From NCBI GenBank assembly GCA_000151295.1, contig GG745329.1, positions 1,162,427 to 1,226,426 of the forward strand: a stretch of 64,000 bases of DNA, read 5' to 3'. Shown here in pieces: positions 42,905-54,100 of the stretch (its first letter is position 1; the number at the start of each line of letters is the position of its first letter). A model generated the notes under the pieces. That model was not told the origin of the DNA and searched no databases. It saw only the letters and a program-made list of their open reading frames with translations. The position numbers and the translations under genes are program-made. The stretch is from Allomyces macrogynus ATCC 38327 (taxonomy: Eukaryota; Blastocladiomycota; Blastocladiomycetes; Blastocladiales; Blastocladiaceae).

Positions 42905-45280
42905 CTACGCCGCGCGCTCCGCCACCGGCACACCGTGCTCCCCACGCGGCCCCTCTTGCGCAGCCGGCACCGTCACGACCACTGCCGCCGCCGCGGCCGG
43001 TGTAATCGTGCGGCACCCAGTGCACCGGCGGCAATACGCCTCGACGTACTCGGACGGGATCCCGCACCGCGACCTCCGCATCTGGTAGGCCGCGCCCAGC
43101 ACTTTACACGTTTGCGTCATGCTGCGGTGAGCGTGTACGCCCGCGGCCGAATCCACATGGACGGCGGAGAGGATCGCAGCCCAGTCTTCGACGGGGGCAA
43201 TGGCCAGGTTGCCCCCCGTCCATGCGAGGCACCGGAATGGTTCCGTTTCGTAGTTGGGGAGCAGGGTAAGCGACTTCATGAGCCGTTTCCAGCGGCGAAT
43301 TTCCACGTCGCGCGGGATCGGCGCCTTGTTTTGCAGGCACAGCACCATGGTCGTGTAGTAGGCGCGGTTGAAGACAAAGAATTCGCGGCGCTATTGCGAT
43401 GAGAGCGGGGTAGGGCGTCGGCCGTGGTGCGGGGAGCAGAGTATGTCATGCGCAACGTACCTTGCTAATGACCATGTGGTCATTCTCCTCGTCGAAAAAG
43501 TATCCGCCAGGTATCGTCGCGGGCGGCGCCGTCGACGTGCTCGACGCCTGGTTCGATCCGGACCCCGATCTGGACCCGGACGTCATGGGCATCGCCATTG
43601 TCTCAGGTCGCGCGTGCGCTGTGGTCGGTGAAGGGCCCGGCGCCGACGACAAGGACGGTGGCGGCACGATCCGCGGCACCGAATCCCCACTCGGCGACCG
43701 GTCAGGATCCTGCTGTGACGGTGGCAACGGCGGAATCGGCCACGACATGGGCCGACTTGGCACCGACGCGTCGCACGGATCTTCGTCCAACCAGTATCGC
43801 CCAGATCGGTGCGTAGGCGCGTGCTCAGGGTACGAGTGGTAGTGATAGTGGTGAGGGTAATACTCTTCCGGCAATGGCGGTGGTGGCGGCAACGCGCGCC
43901 GCATCTCGGCCCAGGGGTGTGGAGTTGGAGTTGGAGGCGCGCGGTACGCGTCGCACAGCGCGTAAGGGTCAGACGGGTGGGTCGGGCGATCGCGACCGGG
44001 CCGCGACCATGTGGGCGGCACGCGGCCCACGTCCATGTCCGCGACGTCGGCAGACCGCCACGTCGGCGAGATCGCGGACGGCGGGCGGTGCGTGCCATCG
44101 TGCGCGTCGCTGGTGTGGTACGCGGGCGCGGTCTCGCTCGACCGCGGAGGCCGCGCGAAGGATACAGCGCCGGTACGCACCCTGTCGAGAGACTCGCTGC
44201 CACGACTGTGCGTGCGCGTGCGCAGTGCTGGTGGGGGCAGAGCGTCGTACCGGCCATCGTCGTGGGTCGGAGCCGGCGGAGGCAGATCGTACAGGCCCTG
44301 ATCGTGATCGGCGGGGGCATAGTGGTCATACAGGGCGGTAGCGCGTGGACGTGTCGGTGGCGGGAGCGCATTCGCCCACGCAGCAGGGTACCGCGGCGGA
44401 ACGGGACGTGCGGCGTCGTGGTAGTGCGCGCCCGACACGGCAGCGGGCGGCAGCGTGTCGTCGTACCCGCGCCACGGTGCTGCTGCCGTGGCGCACGGCG
44501 GTGGGGGCGGTGGGTAGTAGGCGCGTCTAGCGAAGCCGCCCGGCAGGCGTGGAGTGGTCAGCTGAGTTGGACTGGTGTGGAGCAGTCGTCGTGGCGCGTT
44601 GCAACGAGGTGGAATCCACCGCAACTCGTGACACAGCCGGGACCGACGCACCTTTCATCGTCATGACCGTCGGACCGCGCACCAAAAGCGGCCCGTGCGC
44701 GCGGAAGAGCGTGGTATGGTTGTGCGCCGGCACTCGGTGCTGCAGCTGTGGGCGCTGGCACGGCGCGACGCGGTGCTGGAGGCCAACCCCGCGTCGTGTC
44801 GTCTGCTGCGGAGGGCCACGCCAACGCAGCAGCGGTAGCAGCAGCACCGCCACCAGTCGCAACGGCAGGGCCAAGTGCAGGGGCCGGCGGTTGGCCATGG
44901 CGAGCAAGCGCGGTCGCACGCAGCGTGCCCGATGGCGGTGCATCGAAAGCCGGATCGGTGGTGGTCGCGGATCGCGTTGTTGTCGGCGTGCCACGCAAGG
45001 CCGGCAGAGGCACATCTGGAGACAGCGTCGCCACACCCAACGGCGCGCGACCGGATCGCGGCATGTAGGCGTGGCCGTGGCCATCATAGACTGGGTATTC
45101 GTGGCCGCGGTCGTGCGCTGCACAAGCGTAATCATAGGCCGCATCGGGCTCGTAGTCGTGGCCATGGGGTGTGGGGCCGTAGGCGCGCGGGAAGCCGGTG
45201 CCCGGCCGTGGTGGGGCCGGTTCGCGAGGTGGTGCGCGGCGAGCGTGGTGCGCGTTGAACGAGGGCGGCGTCGAAAGCAT
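42905..45280 (-). CDS. protein with integrase-like HHCC zinc-binding motif
   Basis: Minus-strand exons 45280-44648, 44561-43461 and 43390-42905 (739 aa). Introns: 44647-44562 (GTCGGT...CTCAG, 86 nt) and 43460-43391 (GTACGT...ATAG, 70 nt). The first two exons are low complexity, rich in Pro, His, Tyr and Ala (EEYYPHHYHYHSYPEH). The last exon has a compact domain: RREFFVFNRAYYTTMVLCLQ, PIPRDVEIRRWKRLMKS, then GVHAHRSMTQTCKVLGAAY, GIPSEYVEAYCRRCTGC. The last two form an H-x-H...C-x2-C pattern with the helix spacing of the zinc-binding domain that precedes retroviral/Ty3-type integrase cores. No catalytic core or reverse transcriptase follows, so it looks like a host gene that captured the domain. 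The start at 45280 is the first ATG in a good context. Function unknown; DNA or protein binding is inferred. Confidence 0.6.
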
Positions 45281-46443
45281 CACGGGCGAGTTGGTGGTCG
45301 GAAGGTCCGGTCTGGCCGAGAGACGGGGCACGATGAAATATGAGGACGGGGTTGGGAGAGCGAGGACTCGTGGGAAGCGCACAAGCCATCACCATCAACG
45401 TTGGCGGCCGCGGCACCGGCGATGGCGGCGCACCGACGGCGAGCAGGAGATACGCGCGCGGGCGGGTGCGGTTGGTTAGCAGGCAGAGGTCGGTGGAGAG
45501 TGTTGCGAATCCCGATCGATGGCGACGACCAAGCATGCGTGCGCCTGCAGGCCGGGCGTCTATCCGCGCAGTATAGACCGCGCCGTCCGCGTGCATTCCC
45601 CCACCGCGACGGTCGCCAGGGGGCCAGGCGTGTCGGTCAGCAGCAAGCGAAGGAGGCCGAAGCACGATAAACGCGGCAGTGGTGCGCAGTCGCCAACAAG
45701 CTCTCAGCAGCTGGCACAGCGGAGAGGGCAGACTGAGCGCTCGTCTGATCTGGCGACCCATGAATCGGGAGACCAGCTTGGAGACCAGGGGCCACACGTC
45801 ACGCATCGTGGTCGGGCCCAGGCCCGCATCGGCCCACGTGTGCAAGTCGCCCGATCTCGCGCGTTCCAGAGCTCCAGCGCCCGCTGCCGCAACTGTCTCC
45901 CGGCTGTCGCCCGTGTCACCCGCGCTCAGTCGCCCAGTTCGCAAGACTTCTGCTGTTCTGTATCCCCATGTCTTGCTCGCATTAGCACAAGGTGGACTCG
46001 TCTTCCTCTGGCTCCAAATCGATACCGGGCGCGTCGCGAACTGTTCACTTCTTCGCTCCCGGGCGCGCACCGCCGGGCCTAGAAGATGCGGTGTGCGCAC
46101 ATCCCGCCGGTCCATCGAGCCCCTACTCCATCCTCCCGCCGCGATCGGTCGACGAGAATCAGGCTGCCATTTGACACCAGACGGCGACGACGTGGAGCAC
46201 GACTCGATGGCGACGCACCAGCTTGGCACACGCCCATAGACACGTGCCGGAGGCGATTGTCCACGTCGCTGTGACGCAACTGCCATCCCAGCCAAAGCGA
46301 GAGTGTCCACCATGCACTCCTCCTCGTCGCAACAACAGCCAAAGTTGGCGGCGACCGTTCCGGTCCATCGAGTGGGTGCGCACCGTTCCTCACGACACGG
46401 CTGCGCGCACGACCCAATCAACGTCATGCCAGACCATGTTTCT
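45281..46443. other. intergenic region between two minus-strand genes
   Basis: About 1.16 kb: promoter of the HHCC gene and 3' region of MOB4. A 431-codon antisense-like frame spans part of it, but it runs into the coding exon below in another frame and has no family signal, so it is not called. Nothing else seen. Confidence 0.35.
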
Positions 46444-47324
46444 TTATTGGTCCTTGATCAAGATCGTGTCCTTGTCCATGAGGTCGTACTTGAGAATGAA
46501 CGCGACAAACCGCGCGTATAAATGCGACGCGGCCTCGTACCGGTCGAACACGGCGCGGTGGTGGAAGTAGGCGTGCGCAAAGACGCGATAGAGGCGGCGC
46601 GCAATGTTGCCAAACTGCTGCACGGCCGGCGTGCCCATGCTCACGCGCGAAGGGAAGAATTTCGGATTGTTCAGCAGGCCGCACGCGCCGTCGATCGTGT
46701 GCACAATGTAGTCGAACGCGCAACACTAGGTGGGTCCGACGGGATCAGTTGAATGCTACGCGCAAGGCGGCCGTCACTGCGATAACCGGGCACGGTGCAT
46801 ACGTTTTTCGGTGTTGGATGTGCCGCGCACAGGTACTGCCACTCGTTGGCCTTCATTTCGGGACACGACTGGTCGCTGCACTCGTCGTGCAAGGCCACGA
46901 CCAAGCCCGTGAGCTCGAGACAGAATTGCCTGGTGGTGGAGAAGCATCAACACCCCGTCACCACGGCTGCGGCGACGATCAGCGCGAACGCGCACCTCAA
47001 ATGCTCATACTGCCATACGAGCGGGTCGCCGTTGGGCGGGACTGCGACCAGCGCCTCCGGATCCGCCGGTGATGCGCGGATCAGCTGCTGCAGGTATTCT
47101 TGGTACATGAACGGGGCTTCAATGGCGTCGGGTGACGCGTACGTGACGTAGGACTGGTAGAGGTCCTAGCCAGCGCCAATCACCGTTGTGGTTGGTCAAC
47201 TGGCCAATAAACTAAGCGGGTGTCTGGCCGCAGTACGAGATCCGGATGGACGCCGAACCTCGTATCGCGTGCCCGGGTTCTTGCGTTGCGGAATTCGTGG
47301 TGGTGCGGCGGTCATTTGCTCCAT
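46444..47324 (-). CDS. MOB4: MOB4/phocein family protein (STRIPAK component)
   Basis: Minus-strand exons 47324-47259, 47165-46996, 46929-46803 and 46725-46444 (214 aa). All junctions are GT-AG and in frame. The spliced protein follows phocein closely: [122 protein letters not shown] and [18 protein letters not shown]. The Cys pair (C-x4-C in DECSDQSC) and the His pair in AHAYFHH are the usual MOB zinc ligands. In other eukaryotes MOB4 binds striatin and Mst-type kinases in the STRIPAK complex,  linked to hyphal fusion and cell-size control in fungi. A TATATA-like stretch lies 145 bases upstream. Very secure. Confidence 0.93.
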
Positions 47325-48136
47325 GGTATCGACAGGTGGCTGGATACTGGCAAAGGTCGTGGAGGAGGGCCAGGTTGGCCGGATATTCGCTGGGTGGACT
47401 TGATTGCTGCGCGGGAACAGACTGCAGCGAGTGACTTCTTGAGGTAGAAGCGGCCGACGAGCGGAAAAAATATATGAAATCAAGTCGACGACGGCAACCA
47501 GCAATGATTTTGATCCACTTCGTCTCGTTGCAGTCGTTCTGCGCTGGTTGCGGTGGACAGAGGCACGTGCGCACATCACACGCAGCTGGTTTTCACACGA
47601 AAGTCTCCACACGGCACCAGAACGGCAAGCCGGACCGCGTCACATCTGCGACAGATCACGCGCTGTCACGCGATCGAGGGGCGCGTGCAGCCGTTCGGTC
47701 ATTCGTGCAAGGTCGAAGCCGGTCGTGCTGGAACCGCGTCAAGCGGCACTCCGCGCGTCCTGAGCACCCGCGTCAGCGACGACCGCGACACCGACGACGA
47801 CGTGGTGGCCTCCGCTCTCAACTGCGACGTCCTCCGCACGGCCAACTCCCCGCATTCCGCGGCGATCCCACGCGACACGCAAGCCGCGCGGTCCACAGCC
47901 GCCATCGCACCGCCGCGTCCCGCCCGCCTGCCCAGCTGGCCGGCTGCCCGCACGCAAACCGCCAACCAGCTGAAGAGGCGCGACCTTTCCACGCTCCAAA
48001 CGCTCAAAAGTCCAGCAACAGAAGTCTTACGCCGCAAGTGGAGCGGCCCGACCCGCGACCCGCCGGCCCTCGGCCATCGCTCGCTCGCCTGCCGGGCCCT
48101 TGACCTGATTCAAGCCCTGCTGCGAAGTGGCCCACC
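47325..48136. other. divergent promoter region (MOB4 / TOM1)
   Basis: About 810 bases between two head-to-head genes. The MOB4 side has an A/T-rich patch with a TATATA-like core (47466-47476). The TOM1 side is GC-rich without TATA. Plus-strand frames over 47550-48140 are open but lead into the TOM1 start region without matching the family, so they are not called. Confidence 0.4.
47466..47476 (-). promoter_or_regulatory. TATA-like element upstream of MOB4
   Basis: AAAAATATATG on the plus strand, read as CATATATTTTT on the minus strand, about 145 bases from the MOB4 start codon. It is the only such A/T word in this promoter. Confidence 0.3.
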
Positions 48137-51100
48137 ATGAAGATCACGAAAACACCGTCGAGGCGGCCTGTCGAGCCGGTGCGCTGCCCCTCCTGCCGTT
48201 GGGCCCGTTCCACGATGCTCATTTGCTGACTCATTGCGCTCGACGTGAACTAGCCTCCCGCGCTCAAGGCGCTCATCGACCAGCTCCTCTCGTGCCCCGA
48301 CGACGCCGTCGCCGACCTCGTCAACGCCATCTCGGACTGGTCGTTCCCGCGCGGCGATCTCTACCAATGGACCGGCGTGCTCAACCGTTTTGACACGCTG
48401 CTCGCCGACCTGATCAAGCAAGGCGACTTTGCCCACATGAATCCGGTCCCGTTGGCACCTGAGCGTCGCCACCTGCTGCTCGCCATTCTGCGGTGGACGC
48501 GGCTCCTGCTCGAAAACTGCTCAAACCGTACGCTCTACGCGTCGCACGAGGTACGTTGTGCTCCCCAATTCCTCACCCATCCCCGTTGACCCGCTGACGT
48601 ATTTTTCTCTAGCACCTTAACGAGCTGCTCGGCGCGCAAGACCCGGAAATCCTCGAACATGTCCTGTGGCTGCTCCTGCGCCCGGCGCAGCGCCTGCTCC
48701 ATCAGCGTTCGCTGCGCCTTCAATTGATGGTCTCGCTCGAACGCATCGCCACGCTGGCTCAGCCGCTGACGGCGCGCGACGAGCCCATGGCCACGTTCCT
48801 GTCACCCGACTACGTTGTCGCCGACGAACTTGAATCGGTCCATTTTTCTTTTTACCGCCAACAGCCCGCGACGCCCGAAACCGACGCATCGGCGACTGCA
48901 GCCGCGGTCGCGGCTGATCAGCCACCCGCTGCCGTCGACGCGGCACCCGCACCTGCGCAGGCTCCCGCACCATCGGCGACTGCGACGACGGAGGCGCCAG
49001 CGCTGACTGAGGGTTACGTGTGCGTGCACGTCTCCTCCGAAACGGTGCGCGCTCGGGACCCGACGCTCATCACGCGACTCGTCGACGAGCATCATGTGTC
49101 CTACCCACCGCCCACGAGCGTGGCCGCCGCGACAGCGCTCGCGACGGGCGCACTGCCGCCGCCCTCCGAGGGCCCGCACCCCGTTTTTGCGCTCAAGCAC
49201 AAGCTCATGATTGCGCGGCACGTCGACTCGGTAGCGGGCCGGCTCGCCCTCACGCGCATTCGCGTCCTGGCTATTGCCATTGGCGTGGTGCTGTTGCCCG
49301 AGGACGCGGCGACGACGCGCATTGTCACGCACTCGCTGATCCCGGACATTGTGGATTTGATGGCGCCCGATCACGCCACGGTCCATGACTGGCCGCTTAA
49401 GACGGCGTGCCTGCACGCACTCGATGGGATTGCGCGCATTCGCAGCAAGCTCAACGAGGTGCTCATGGCGCTCAACGCGTCGGTCTCGCATGGCGTGCTG
49501 CTCAGCACAGTGCGCCGCGTGATGCACTTCATGACCACGAACGAGCATCCGGTCCCGCTCGACTACTTTGACGCGCTGCATGGGCTCATTTCGTTCCTGC
49601 TCACGCTGCAGACGAGCGGCAACATGCTGCTCAATGCCGGCCTCGTTGCGCTGCTCGTACAGGCGTTTGATTGCTTGCCCGAGAACATCAAGTTTGGGCC
49701 CAAGGTCGTGCAGATGATGGATGCGATTGTTTACGGATTCCCGAACGCGTTCACGCTCTTCAACAACGCGCACGGGTTGACCAAGCTCGTGGAGCGCATT
49801 GAGACCGAAGTCGCTTACTTGGCAACTCTGCCCGCTGACGCGACCGAGGCTGACATTAACCTGGACCGGATGCAGTGGCTCAAGATCCTGCTCAAGTGCA
49901 CGCTGCACATGCTACAAACCGTCTCGGGTCCGGCGATGCGCAACCTGATCGACACGACGCTGCCACAGTCGCTCGCTACGCTCTTTGACTCGCTGCACCA
50001 GCCCTTGATTGCCGCACTCGGCATCAACATCATGGCCACGCTCATCCACAATGAGCCCACGTGCCTGGCGATCCTGCAAGAGTCGAAGATCCCGCAAAAG
50101 CTGATCGACAAGGTCGCGGAGTCGATCCCGCCCGTTGCCGACGTGATTCTCGCGCTGCCCAATGCGTTTGGCGCGGCATCGCTCAACGCTGCCGGGCTCG
50201 AGTACCTGACGCAGTCGGGCGCCGTTGGCAAGCTCGTCAAAGTGTTCTTGTCTGAGCCGCATGTGCGCACCCTGTGCGACGGCGAGCACGCGGCGATTAT
50301 TGGCGGCGGTATGGACGAGCTCGTGCGGCACCAGCCCACACTCAAGCCGCAGGTCGTCGCGGCGATTCTCGACGTGTTACGCGACATGGTCGCGAAAGGG
50401 AAGCAGTCGGCGCCTGTCACGTCGTTTGCTGTCCTCGACCAGCCGATTCCGCCAAAAGCGGAGCCGTCGATGCTCGGCATGACCGTCGACGCCCTCGCCA
50501 AGTTCCTCGAAGGCTACTTCCAGTCGCACGCGCACTCGAAGGAGTTTCTCGAGGGCGGCGGGGTCGCGCTGCTCGTGCAGATTTTCTCGTTCCCGGGCCT
50601 GCCCTACGACTTCCCGTCGTCACCGCCGTCCTACTCGCTGTCGCACCTGTTCCGGCAGCTGTCGGAGACGAATGCCAAGGAGGCGTCGAACGCGATCGTG
50701 CCGATTGTCAAGACCAAGCTGCTCGCATGGCAACCCGCCAAGTCGATTGACGAGTGCGTGCGCGCGCAGCCCGAGACCATGGACCAGGCGAACCGCGTCC
50801 TGTTTGAGCTCGTCGAGCTGCACGGTCTGATTGGTCTCCTGAGCGACGTCTACTCGCCGTCGTCGCAGTACGCTGGACGGCAACCGCCGGCCTACCTGCA
50901 GGAACTGCACGCGTCGCTCGGGCTCGAGGGTCTGCAGCGGCTCGCCGACCTGCATCACTACTGCCTGCGGCAAATGATGCACCTGCGCACGACCTACCCG
51001 GCGCACCTCTACAACGACGCCAAGCGCAGCAAGCCGCAGAACCTGCTGCTCGACTCGTGGGGTGTCCCATCGCTCGACGAGCCGCTGCCCACCGAGGTCA

Positions 51101-54100
51101 TGACCAAGGAGGACGGCAAGACCGAGCCGAAATCTGTCGACGACCAGTCGCCCGTGCACCACAACCTCAAGATTATGCGCACGGTCCTCTACAACCTGCA
51201 CATGTGCGCAGCGCCCTTCTTCCACGGGTGTGCCAAGCTCGCCGCGTGCCGGCGATCGGCCGACGACGCCTTCCGCGCCACGATTCGCGCTTTCCTACGC
51301 GACTTGACGACGGTGCTCGCGTCGTACCTCGATATTGTCAAGGACCATTCGCTGCCGCTGCTGCTGCGACAGCAGGCGCTCGGCACGGTCGCGCTCGTCT
51401 TCCTCGACGAGCGGACCAACATGAACCTGCAGACCGGGCTCGTCTACCACGCGCACGCTGCCGGCCGCGACTGGTGGGCCAAGCTGCAACCCGACATGGC
51501 CGACCCCGTCCAGGCGGAGATTTACATGACGATTCTCGCGTCGATCAGCGCGGCCAAGAATTACACGGAAAACGCCTACAGTCTGCCGCTCTTGCCCGTC
51601 AAGGAAATGCAGCTCGCCGAAGTCCTCGTTGCGTCGCGACTGCTCGTTATCGACCTCTTGCCGACAATCGACGTGACCACGATGCCCCGACAGGCCGTGA
51701 AACCGTTCCTGCGCCTGCTCATGCACCTGCTCAAGGAAGACGGCGAGACCGTAACGCGCACAACGCGCACAACCGCCGGCGGGTCGCTCACGCAGAACAT
51801 CGCCGACATGCTCGAGGGCGGCGACGTCGCCGGGTTCTTCAACCTCATGACCGGCGCGGCCGCCGGTGGGGCCGGCGCTGGGGGTGGGGGCGGTGCTGCC
51901 GTGTTCCCGTTCCCGGTTCTCGGTGGCGGTGGTGCCGGTGCGGCTGCTGCGGCCGCCGCCGCCGCGGCTGCCGCGATCAACGCCCCGCTCCCGCCGCGCC
52001 CGGAACCGCCGGCTGAGCGGATCACAATGCTCACGGAAATGGGCTTCTCGTATCGTAGTCTCGCGCGAGGCGCTTATGCTTGTGCATTGATTATCTCGGA
52101 ACGCCCCTCTATTATTTTCTTACTTCTCTGCAACTCTATTTTCTTTTCGCTTCTCTTTTTTCTNNNNNNNNNNNNNNNNNNNNNNNNNNNNNNNNNNNNN
52201 NNNNNNNNNNNNNNNNNNNNNNNNNNNNNNNNNNNNNNNNNNNNNNNNNNNNNNNNNNNNNNNAATTACAGGGATCCAATCAAGCCGGCGTGGGCGTCCA
52301 TAGAGAAACAAAAAAAAAATAAAATAAAACTTATGTATTGGTCAACAGACTGGCAAGGACCTCAATCTAGCTATCGATTGCTCCATCAGAACCTGAATCA
52401 ACGGGACCGGGGTACCAATGTACAAGATGAGGCCTCCGTCTCTCATTTTACCCTCCGCCGAACAGTAGCCAACTGTGATTTAACCAACCGAGCCCCCGGC
52501 GACCGCAACGGCTGTCTCCAGCGGGGCTGCAGCGGCAGAGGATGGGTCGCCGTCGAGTGCTGCGGCGGAGACTTCGGGTGCCCCTGCGGCCGCCGGTGAG
52601 GGCGCGGCGCAGCCCGCAGAAGGGGAAGCGGTTGCAGCTTCGTCGTCGTCTGGTGCGGCAGCTGCTGCGCCCGAGGCCGAGGCGTCGGGTTCGGCGCCCG
52701 CGGGGACTGACACTGACGCGATGGTCACGGATGCTTCGACCGACGACGACGGGTACGAGGACGTTGATGACGATGATGACGATGATGACGACGAGGACGA
52801 GAACGATGACGCCATGGACATTGTCATGGACCCGGCATCGAGTTCGTCACCGGCGCACGGCGCCGCATCGTCGTCGGCCAATGCGCTCGGGAACGAGGAG
52901 ACCTCGGCACTGCACGGCAGGGACTTGATTAAGATGATCAAGGAAAAGCGCACTGAGCTGCAGAAGAGCATGTGTGAGCTGCTGCTCAAGCTGCTCGTGC
53001 ACCACGAGACGTTTGTCAACGACTCGCGCGACGTGCTGAGCCAACTGCCCTACGAGGACAGCGTCGAGTACCTGCTCAACCATCTCGACCAGCAGTCGGC
53101 CCTGACGCTGGCGTTGCTCGCCATTATGTTTGCCGAGCCGCAAAAGCACGAAAAAATGCTCGCGGCCATGATCGACGCGACGCCCAAGTTGCTGCACGTC
53201 TTCTTCCGGCGCGACGACAAGACGTGGCTCGCGCTGCTGCTCATTTTTGAGAACATGCTCAACTACGCCGACGAGCCCGAGTTCATGGAAATGCCGCGCA
53301 TTCAAGGCAACGAGATCAAGAGTACGCCGCCCGTCACGGCGAACCGCACAAAGGTCGCCGACAAGTGGCCGCAGGCCGTGCGCACCGAAGCACTCACGGC
53401 GCTCGTGCAGTGGCTCAAGCAGGACCATGCGCCGCCCGCAGACGCGACGGCCGAGCAGACCGACGCGCACAAGCGGCACGTGGAGCGCGTCACCGACGCC
53501 GTTTTCCGCATGCTCGTACGGCTCACGCGCGACAAGACCGGGTGCCACGAGTTTGTCAACGAGGCCGGCAATGTTGTCGAGCTGTTTACGCGGTTCGAGT
53601 CGGCACTCGGGTACCAGCTCATGGTCCTGCGGCACGTTGTCGAGCACGCCAATTCGGCCATGCTGCGCGCGACCATGCGCGCCGAGATTTTGCGCGCCGT
53701 CGACAAGCTGGGGTTGCAGACGAACGTTGTCGACGTGAACATGCTTATCAAGGCGTGCTCGCACGTCGCACTGCGCGACCCGGATCTGTTCAAGTCCCTC
53801 GTCGTCGACATGTACCAGCCGGCCAAGCACGATGCCGCCGCACGGTACCTGCTGCTCAAGCCGCGCGAGACTGCGCCGGCGTCGCCTACCCCCGCTGCGC
53901 CCACGACCGTGACGATTGTCGTCGAGTCGCTCGTCTCGCAGCTTTTGACGTTGCGCACCGAGCCCGATAGCCCGGCGACGCACAGCAAGCGCGTGTACCT
54001 GCTCAAGGTCGCATCAGAGCTGGCGCTGTCCTACACGCCGAGTAAAATGGCGTTCATGGACACGCCGCGGCGCCGGCTGAGCGGTGCCGGTTTGCCGCAG

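Noticed and set aside
45132..46427. 431-codon minus-strand ORF between MOB4 and the HHCC gene
   Set aside because: Overlaps coding exon 1 of the HHCC gene in another frame, has an Arg/Ser/Pro noise composition and no recognisable motif.
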